In this document: positions 1 to 5,026 of the stretch, piece after piece | Numbering within the stretch: the first letter of the stretch is position 1 | Layout: every line of letters begins with the position of its first letter | NCBI GenBank assembly: GCA_011775825.1 | Contig: JAABYK010000388.1 | Coordinates: forward strand, 7,388 to 16,796 | Length of the DNA: 9,409 nt | Source: Candidatus Zhuqueibacterota bacterium | Lineage (GTDB): Bacteria > Zhuqueibacterota > Zhuqueibacteria > Oceanimicrobiales > Oceanimicrobiaceae | Direction: 5' to 3' | Translations under genes and position numbers: made by a program | The notes under the pieces: model-generated | Told to the model about the DNA's origin: nothing | Database searches by the model: none | What the model saw: only the letters and a program-made list of their open reading frames with translations

Positions 1-11
1 AAGGACAAGTC

Positions 12-35
12 CCCCTCTCTTGGCCAAGAGAGGGG
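12..35. repeat. 24-bp perfect palindrome, dispersed-repeat type
   Basis: The left half CCCCTCTCTTGG is followed directly by its exact reverse complement CCAAGAGAGGGG. The palindrome is followed by ATTCAGGGGGTGAGTTC. There is no T-run after the hairpin on either strand, so a simple Rho-independent terminator is unlikely. The C-run/G-run hairpin with a trailing G-rich tail resembles short palindromic elements that are scattered through intergenic DNA of many environmental bacteria. That resemblance is from memory and was not searched. A related C-run/G-run hairpin lies at 7788-7832. Confidence 0.7.
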
Positions 36-366
36 ATTCAGGGGGTGAGTTCGACTTTGCTACGTAGCAAAACACGTTATTTGCCCGCAACGCCCGATGA
101 GCATGTAACATATTCGTGTTTTTTGGTTAATAGATGTTCGTTGACTCAGTTAGGAAATGGCTTTCTGGTAGTTTTCCAAGCCTAAAAAAACAATAACTTG
201 TAGGTTTCATGAAACCCTATAAATAAATCACCGACAGCTTCGGAATCCAAAACGAAGTTACATTCAGACTTTGGACGCAGGTAAATGAGATCAAGTGCAA
301 GATCAGCATTTGTCTGTGTCCAATTAACAAGCTCCCTGGTCTCATGACAAATTATCTTTAAAGCCC
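36..366. other. gene-free leader before the YggS-family gene
   Basis: No convincing gene is seen in this 331-base stretch. It holds a 14-bp perfect palindrome, GGTTTCATGAAACC, at 203-216. It also holds an open minus-strand frame from about 366 down to a stop at 182, which reads plausibly as protein but has no start codon of its own outside the neighbouring gene, so it may be a 3' gene remnant. No good sigma-70 promoter pair could be assigned. A TTGACT at 141-146 has no matching -10 box at the right spacing. Confidence 0.5.
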
Positions 367-1035
367 ATGAATGAGCGCGAGATTGAATCGAGGGTGGCAG
401 AGCTTCTAAGTTCCTTGCCCGAGTATGTGATGCTCGCGGCAGCGGCGAAAACCAGAACACCACAAGAAGTTCAAGCTGCCGTACGAGGTGGGGTCAAAAT
501 CGTCGGGTATAATTATGTGCAAGAAGCCGAGCGCATGTATGAAGTCATAGGCAACCAGGTGAAATGGCACATGATCGGCCATTTGCAGCGGAACAAAGCC
601 AAGCATGCGGTTGAGCTTTTCGACATGATTGAAACCATCGACAGTGTGCGATTGGCCGAGGCCGTTGATCGACGCTGTGCCAATATTGGCAAAGTCATGC
701 CTGTGTTAATCGAGATCAACAGCGGTCGAGAGGCCAACAAAAGCGGCGTCATGCCGGAAGAAGTCGAAGCGCTCGTCAAGGAGATAAGCCCGCTGAAACA
801 TATGCGGGTTCAAGGACTTATGACCATGGGCCCGTTTTTTGACGATCCAGAAAAGACCAGACCCTACCTTAAAGCGACAAAGGAGCTGTTCGACCGTCTT
901 TCAGAAGCGCAGATCGAAAACGTACAGATGCGGTATCTTTCCATGGGAATGAGCGACACGTACGAGATAGCCATTGAAGAGGGCGCGAACATTGTCCGCA
1001 TCGGTACCAGGTTATTCGGAGAGAGGCCCTATTGA
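367..1035 (+). CDS. yggS: YggS/PLPBP-family pyridoxal phosphate homeostasis protein
   Basis: This is a 222-residue single-domain protein of the YggS/PROSC (PLPBP) family. Members adopt an alanine-racemase-like TIM barrel, bind pyridoxal 5'-phosphate through a lysine, and buffer free PLP in the cytoplasm rather than catalysing a known reaction. Visible landmarks are the PLP lysine K28 in AAAAKT, the NYVQE segment at 49-53, IGHLQRNK at 70-77, the EINSGREANKSG stretch, and the C-terminal MSMG-like SMGMSDTYE and VRIGTRLFGER, which form the phosphate-binding end. The usual GEN before VQE reads GYN here. The length matches the family (about 220-235). The ATG at 367 is the only reasonable start, because an in-frame stop lies at 325-327 with no intervening ATG or GTG; no clear Shine-Dalgarno is seen. 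The next gene begins 154 bases downstream. Confidence 0.95.
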   Translation: MNEREIESRVAELLSSLPEYVMLAAAAKTRTPQEVQAAVRGGVKIVGYNYVQEAERMYEVIGNQVKWHMIGHLQRNKAKHAVELFDMIETIDSVRLAEAVDRRCANIGKVMPVLIEINSGREANKSGVMPEEVEALVKEISPLKHMRVQGLMTMGPFFDDPEKTRPYLKATKELFDRLSEAQIENVQMRYLSMGMSDTYEIAIEEGANIVRIGTRLFGERPY

Positions 1036-1100
1036 CTGTATGTCTTCAGAATGAGCCATGGCGCATAAGCGTCGGTATCGCCTCAACCGAGAACCAGATG

Positions 1101-1130
1101 GTCATTTCGAGTGGAACGAGAAATCTTTTG
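1101..1130. repeat. dispersed short palindromic repeat, copy 1 (GTCATTTCGA...GAGAAATCTTTT)
   Basis: GTCATTTCGAGTGGAACGAG followed by AAATCTTTTG forms a short imperfect hairpin (ATTTC pairing with GAAAT, plus CG/CG with a bulged A). The same start and end, GTCATTTCGA and GAGAAATCTTTT, recur at 2844-2882 around a different middle, so this is a repeat family. It lies in the spacer between the YggS-family gene and the NAD(P)HX repair gene. Similar elements are common between genes in FCB-type genomes, as remembered rather than searched. Confidence 0.7.
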
Positions 1131-1171
1131 AGGCTTGAATTCGAGATATTTCATTCTAACAGTTTAAAGAA

Positions 1172-1180
1172 GGGAAAGGA
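1172..1180 (+). promoter_or_regulatory. ribosome binding site of the NAD(P)HX repair gene
   Basis: The purine-rich GGGAAAGGA ends 9 bases before the ATG at 1190. It supports that start over internal methionines. Confidence 0.6.
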
Positions 1181-1189
1181 ACCAAGGTC

Positions 1190-2764
1190 ATGAAAGTCAG
1201 TCGTGTGGCTGAAATGCGCAACCTGGATCGAACCGCCGTGGAGCAGTTCGGCATCGTGGAAGACCTGCTTATGGAAAATGCCGGTGATGCCACATATTTT
1301 ACGATTTTTAATGAGTTCGGTGTTCGAGGCAAAAACTTTGTCATCTTCTGCGGCTCCGGAAACAACGGCGGCGATGGATTGGTTGTGGCCAGGAAGCTGC
1401 ATTCCAACGGGGCAGAGGTTACGGTCGTGCTTCTGAGCGATCGCAAGAAGTTTAAAGGTCCCGGCAAGCTGAATTTGGAAATCGCTGAAAAACTCCCGAT
1501 GCGAATGATTGACCTCGAGGAGATCGGAACCGCGCGTTCCGAGATAGAAAGGGCGGAGGTCATCATCGATGCCATGTTTGGAACGGGCCTCGCACGCGAT
1601 GTGGGCGGGAGATATAAAGACGTCATCGATCTGATCACCGATAGCCACAAAACCGTGTGCAGCCTCGATATCCCGTCCGGCATACACGGCGATACCGGTC
1701 AGGTGATGGGCACCGCGGTGCGAGCCGATTGTACCGTGACGTTTGGTCTTCCTAAAGTTGGCAACCTGCTCTATCCCGGTTTCGACTTCGGGGGCAAGCT
1801 GGTGGTGACCCATATCTCGTTTCCACCGGAACTCTACAATTCGGATGAGTTAAAAATTGCCACCAATGATCCGCTGCTGATTGCCGCCAGGGATCCGGAT
1901 ACCCACAAGGGCAGCTATGGCAAGGTCCTGTTCGTCGCCGGTTCCTCGAATTATTTCGGTGCACCTTTTTTTGCGGCGTTGTCGTTTTTGAAAGCAGGCG
2001 GCGGCCTTTCGTTTCTGGCCGCGCCCGATACCATGACCCCGTTCATCGCCAACAAGGGCAGCGAGATCATCATGGTGCCGCAAAAAGCAACGGAAACTGG
2101 CAGTCTAAGTCTGGAAAACAAGAACAGCCTCCTTGAGTTTTCGGAACAAGCGGACATGGTTGTGATGGGCCCGGGCGTGTCTTTGAACGACGAAACGCAG
2201 CAACTGCTGCGCGAGCTGGCAACGGACATTCAAAAGCCGCTGCTCATCGATGGCGACGGCATCACGGCGCTCGCCAACGACCTCGATATCATCAAAAACC
2301 GCACCCATGAAACCATTCTGACGCCGCATCCCGGCGAAATGTCCCGGATCACCGGGCAGAAGATATCCGAGATCGCCAAAAACAAAATCGATGTCTTGCA
2401 AAGCGCAACGGAACAGTTAAATGCTGCAATTGTGCTGAAAGGGGCGCATTCGCTCATCGGCTATCCCGACCAGCGTATTTTTATCAATCTCAGCGGCAAC
2501 CCGGGAATGGCGACGGCGGGCAGCGGAGATGTGCTCACCGGCGCCATTGCTGCGATGTTTGGCCTCGGCTTGCCCATCGATGACGCCGTGCGCATGGGCG
2601 TGTTCGTGCACGGCTTTGCGGGCGACCTGGCCGCCGACATGCTGGGCGAAGACGGCATCACAGCGGGCGACATCATGGAATGCCTGCCGGAGGCCCTGAA
2701 AACGTCTCGCGATCACTACGATGAAATCACCTCAAATCATTACGACAAGATCTACGTGATTTAG
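1190..2764 (+). CDS. nnr: bifunctional NAD(P)H-hydrate epimerase / ADP-dependent NAD(P)H-hydrate dehydratase
   Basis: This 524-residue fusion repairs NADHX and NADPHX, the hydrated and inactive forms of NAD(P)H. The N-terminal YjeF_N epimerase domain (about 1-220) interconverts the R and S hydrates. It shows SRVAEMRNLDR at the start, LLMENAG (26-32), the GNNGGDG loop (57-63), DAMFGTGL, the DIPSGIHGDTG region and TFGLPKVGNLLYPG. The C-terminal ribokinase-like domain (about 225-510) dehydrates S-NAD(P)HX using ADP. It shows HKGSYG from H239, TPHPGE (378-383), VLKGAHSLI and NPGMATAGSGD, whose D447 is the expected catalytic aspartate. Both halves keep their signature residues, and the length is usual for the fused bacterial form. 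The start is supported by GGGAAAGGA 9 bases upstream. No terminator follows; a repeat-filled 330-base spacer does. Confidence 0.97.
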   Translation: MKVSRVAEMRNLDRTAVEQFGIVEDLLMENAGDATYFTIFNEFGVRGKNFVIFCGSGNNGGDGLVVARKLHSNGAEVTVVLLSDRKKFKGPGKLNLEIAEKLPMRMIDLEEIGTARSEIERAEVIIDAMFGTGLARDVGGRYKDVIDLITDSHKTVCSLDIPSGIHGDTGQVMGTAVRADCTVTFGLPKVGNLLYPGFDFGGKLVVTHISFPPELYNSDELKIATNDPLLIAARDPDTHKGSYGKVLFVAGSSNYFGAPFFAALSFLKAGGGLSFLAAPDTMTPFIANKGSEIIMVPQKATETGSLSLENKNSLLEFSEQADMVVMGPGVSLNDETQQLLRELATDIQKPLLIDGDGITALANDLDIIKNRTHETILTPHPGEMSRITGQKISEIAKNKIDVLQSATEQLNAAIVLKGAHSLIGYPDQRIFINLSGNPGMATAGSGDVLTGAIAAMFGLGLPIDDAVRMGVFVHGFAGDLAADMLGEDGITAGDIMECLPEALKTSRDHYDEITSNHYDKIYVI

Positions 2765-2843
2765 CCCGGGTTGAATGAAATGCCAAGATTATTGCACCGC
2801 AATTCCGATCAGTCGTTTTTTGCGGTAAGTCAAGACCGTATTT

Positions 2844-2882
2844 GTCATTTCGAACGCAACGAAGTGAAGTGAGAAATCTTTT
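2844..2882. repeat. dispersed short palindromic repeat, copy 2 (GTCATTTCGA...GAGAAATCTTTT)
   Basis: This copy begins GTCATTTCGA and ends GTGAGAAATCTTTTT, like the copy at 1101-1130, but the middle differs and is longer (ACGCAACGAAGTGAA). The ends pair as ATTTC/GAAAT. Two copies sharing both ends in separate spacers of the same window indicate a repeat family rather than chance. Confidence 0.7.
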
Positions 2883-2955
2883 TAGTAAAGGATTCATTTC
2901 AGAATTAGTGATCGGATTTTGAGATTTTGGATCGGTTTGATTATGCGTAAATGTT

Positions 2956-2998
2956 GAGCGTGGAGCGAATGCCAAAACTCGCTTCTCGCTCTACGCTC
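2956..2998. repeat. 13-bp inverted repeat with 17-base loop
   Basis: The left arm GAGCGTGGAGCGA (2956-2968) pairs with the right arm TCGCTCTACGCTC (2986-2998) with one mismatch. The loop ATGCCAAAACTCGCTTC contains a further partial copy of the arm (CTCGCTTC). No T-run follows, so terminator function is weak; an intergenic palindromic element is more likely. Confidence 0.65.
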
Positions 2999-3094
2999 TT
3001 CGCTTTGAACTCTTCTAAAATCTCCATATTTAATCTTGAAATTAAGCACCAAAGTTTAACCTGATTACTAACCTCACAAAGCAAGCTTCTTATC

Positions 3095-4045
3095 ATGGTT
3101 ACCTTACAAGAAATAAACGACACCCGAAACAAGTTACCTGAAGAAATTGTCAGAACTCCGCTTCTGCAATCCGAAGACCTGTCCGACAGATTTGGCTGCT
3201 CGGCGTTTTTGAAATGCGAGAACTTACAAGTCACAGGCTCCTACAAGTCCAGGGCGGCCTTTACCATCCTCAACAATCTTTCGTCTGAGCAGAAACGTAC
3301 AGGCGCCGCTATTTCGTCATCCGGAAATTTTGCGAGTGCATTTGCGTTCATGGGCCGACTGCTCAACATCCCCACCACCGTCGTTATGATGGAAAAAACC
3401 GCGCCATTTAAAGTGGAAAAGACCAAACGCTACGGCGCTGAGGTGGTGCTGTGTGAAAACCGTTTTGAGGCCAGATGGGAAACCCTGGACAAGTTGGAAC
3501 GGGAGCGAGGCATGGTCGCCATCAACACGTTTGAGGCTCCCGAAGTCGTTGCCGGACACGGCACCATCGGTTTGGAAATCCTGCAAGATCTCGGTGATGT
3601 CGAAACCATTTTGGTGCCCATCAGCAGCGGGGGTCTGCTTGCCGGGATCGCTACCGCAGTCAAGGAAATCGACCCAAGGGTCAAGCTCATCGGGGTGCAG
3701 CCGGAAGGCTCCAATGCCATGTATCAATCCTTCAAAGAAGGCAGTCCGCAGAGCATCGACAAAGTCGACACCATGTGCGACGCCTTGGTCGCCACCAAAC
3801 CGGGCGCCCTGCCGTTCGAGCATGTGCAAAAATATGTAGACGATGTGGTCCTGGTGGATGAAGACTCGGTGAAACAAGCCGTGGCTCTCTTGTTTGAAGC
3901 CGCCAAGCTGGTGGTGGAGCCGTCCGGCGCCGTCGGCATCGCGGCGATTTTAGCCGGCAAAGTCCTTGTGGACAACCAGAAAGTGGTGGCGCTATTAAGC
4001 GGCGGGAATGTCTCCAAAGACACGTTTGTGCAACTCGTGACTTAA
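3095..4045 (+). CDS. PLP-dependent threonine/serine dehydratase-like enzyme (fold type II)
   Basis: This 316-residue cytoplasmic enzyme belongs to the tryptophan-synthase-beta fold that includes threonine ammonia-lyase (IlvA/TdcB), serine dehydratase and serine racemase. The PLP lysine is K51 in KCENLQVTGSYKSRAA. The cofactor-ring asparagine is N78 in SSGNFASAFAF. The phosphate loop is ISSGGLLAG from I176. The C-terminal SGGN is at 302-305. The family norms are SAGNHAQG and GGGGL, so His to Phe in the first motif and Gly to Ser in the loop are departures that could mark a substrate-divergent subgroup. There is no ACT regulatory domain, so feedback control by isoleucine is not expected. The exact substrate (threonine, serine or a related hydroxy or amino acid) cannot be told. 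The ATG at 3095 is chosen because the alignment with the family begins there; no Shine-Dalgarno is visible. Confidence 0.88.
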   Translation: MVTLQEINDTRNKLPEEIVRTPLLQSEDLSDRFGCSAFLKCENLQVTGSYKSRAAFTILNNLSSEQKRTGAAISSSGNFASAFAFMGRLLNIPTTVVMMEKTAPFKVEKTKRYGAEVVLCENRFEARWETLDKLERERGMVAINTFEAPEVVAGHGTIGLEILQDLGDVETILVPISSGGLLAGIATAVKEIDPRVKLIGVQPEGSNAMYQSFKEGSPQSIDKVDTMCDALVATKPGALPFEHVQKYVDDVVLVDEDSVKQAVALLFEAAKLVVEPSGAVGIAAILAGKVLVDNQKVVALLSGGNVSKDTFVQLVT

Positions 4046-4079
4046 CCGTTTCATAGCCCGCAGCTTTGACAGTTATCAG

Positions 4080-4146
4080 TAGACAAGCACAAATTGCTGT
4101 GCCTAATCTCCGACCCGAGACGCACTTGTCTAAGAAGCTTTGCTTC
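4080..4146 (+). other. nested inverted repeats, possible structured RNA
   Basis: TAGACAAG (4080-4087) pairs perfectly with CTTGTCTA (4125-4132). Inside it sit two small hairpins: GCACA/TGTGC (4087-4091 with 4098-4102) and TCTC/GAGA (4107-4110 with 4117-4120). Next to it is GAAGC-TTT-GCTTC (4134-4146). Together they give a three-way-junction shape followed by a hairpin, in the spacer 128 bases before the DUF4013 gene. It matches no RNA class I recognise and could be a decayed repeat or chance. Confidence 0.3.
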
Positions 4147-4263
4147 GAGATGTGGAGCCAGCCATCGAAAGCCCACAATTCCCTTGAAATTCACAAACCT
4201 TTTGTTTAATTTTCGTATATGAATGTTACGGAGCACATGAGTTTCGTAACTTTCTATTTCTTC

Positions 4264-4268
4264 AGGAG
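4264..4268 (+). promoter_or_regulatory. Shine-Dalgarno of the DUF4013 gene
   Basis: AGGAG ends 6 bases before the ATG at 4275. It is the strongest canonical ribosome binding site in the window and fixes that start. Confidence 0.75.
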
Positions 4269-4274
4269 CTTAAC

Positions 4275-4928
4275 ATGAACTACTCCGAAGCGCTGTCCTT
4301 CACGTTTCAAGATAAAGATTGGTTGAAAAAAATGGCCATCGGCGGGCTGATTGCCTTTATCAGCTTCTATTGCGGCTTGTTCTTTATTTTCGGGTTTCCG
4401 CTTGTGGGTTATTATGTGGGTGTGATTCGTAATGTCGTTAAAGGTGAAGAGCAGCCTCTTCCGGATTGGGCCGACATGAGCAAGATATTTGTCGATGGCA
4501 TTTTGGGCGGGATCATCTTTCTGGTTTATTTCGTCGTGATCGGCGGAATCTGTGCGCTGTTGATTGTGAGTGTGGCCAACCAATACATGCCCGACCACGA
4601 GAAGGCCCTGTTGATTACTTTAATCTCAGTGTTCACGTTGCTCGCGTTGACGGTTTTCATAAATTTTGGCCTCATACAATTTGCCGCCACGGACAACTTT
4701 GGCTCGGCATTTAGTCTTCCCGGCATATTTCAGTTGGTCAAAAGTCATTTGGGTGAATTTCTGGCCATATCTATGTTTTCTTTGATCTTGAACGGCATAT
4801 TACTGTTAGCGGGACTCGGCATCCTGTCGCCTTTTACGAATTTCTGGGGAATGGTAATTCAGGCCCATCTTTTCGGACAGTGCGCCAAGGCAATGCATCC
4901 GGTAACCACGGCGGTCCAATCTGCTTAG
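4275..4928 (+). CDS. DUF4013-type multi-pass membrane protein
   Basis: This is a 217-residue integral membrane protein. The N-terminal pattern of an aromatic and charged lead-in followed by DKDWLKKMAIGG, then GYYVGVIRNVVKGEEQPLPDW and a FVDG stretch, is the signature remembered for the DUF4013 family, whose function is unknown. Hydrophobic segments lie at about 21-51, 76-101, 111-137 and 161-200, suggesting four to six membrane spans with short loops. There are no catalytic motifs. An AGGAG six bases before the ATG sets the start. A strong hairpin terminator follows the stop after 13 bases, so it is probably the last gene of its transcript. The 229-base spacer before it contains possible RNA structure. 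Confidence 0.8.
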   Translation: MNYSEALSFTFQDKDWLKKMAIGGLIAFISFYCGLFFIFGFPLVGYYVGVIRNVVKGEEQPLPDWADMSKIFVDGILGGIIFLVYFVVIGGICALLIVSVANQYMPDHEKALLITLISVFTLLALTVFINFGLIQFAATDNFGSAFSLPGIFQLVKSHLGEFLAISMFSLILNGILLLAGLGILSPFTNFWGMVIQAHLFGQCAKAMHPVTTAVQSA

Positions 4929-4941
4929 GTATAATATAGTT

Positions 4942-4976
4942 ACTTTACTAAACTTTTGAAGTTTAGTAAAGTTTTT
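4942..4976 (+). terminator. Rho-independent terminator after the DUF4013 gene
   Basis: ACTTTACTAAACTT (4942-4955) pairs perfectly with AAGTTTAGTAAAGT (4959-4972) around the loop TTG, and the transcript then runs into TTTTT (4972-4976). The stem is long but AT-rich. It separates the DUF4013 gene from the phosphatase gene, which starts 50 bases later. Confidence 0.8.
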
Positions 4977-5026
4977 GGTTTTTGGCTACCCATTTGGAAT
5001 AAGAATTCTCCATTCACATCACTTCC

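Larger units (their letters stand above)
2765..3094. other. repeat-bearing spacer without genes
   Basis: No open frame here looks like a gene. The stretch contains the second GTCATTTCGA repeat (2844-2882), two copies of GATCGG in similar surroundings 20 bases apart (2910-2915 and 2930-2935), and a long inverted repeat (2956-2998). The last part, 3000-3094, is AT-rich leader to the next gene, with no recognisable promoter or ribosome binding site. Confidence 0.6.

Noticed and set aside
12..35. Rho-independent terminator of a gene to the left
   Set aside because: The stem is perfect but no T-run follows on either strand.
203..216. GGTTTCATGAAACC as an operator of the YggS-family gene
   Set aside because: It lies 150 bases upstream with no promoter nearby and no second copy; a 14-bp palindrome alone is weak evidence.
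1151..1813. Long minus-strand open frame of about 220 codons opposite the NAD(P)HX repair gene
   Set aside because: It lies wholly antisense to a gene with every expected motif, and its composition looks like a shadow frame.
3317..3877. Minus-strand open frame of 186 codons opposite the dehydratase-like gene
   Set aside because: It is a shadow of a strongly supported PLP enzyme, with no recognisable domain.
4051..4236. Minus-strand open frame in the spacer before the DUF4013 gene
   Set aside because: It is short, has no ribosome binding site or recognisable motif, and covers the inverted-repeat region, which explains the sequence better.
4930..4935. TATAAT as a promoter for the phosphatase gene
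   Set aside because: There is no -35 box at the right distance, and the hairpin terminator at 4942-4976 lies directly downstream.
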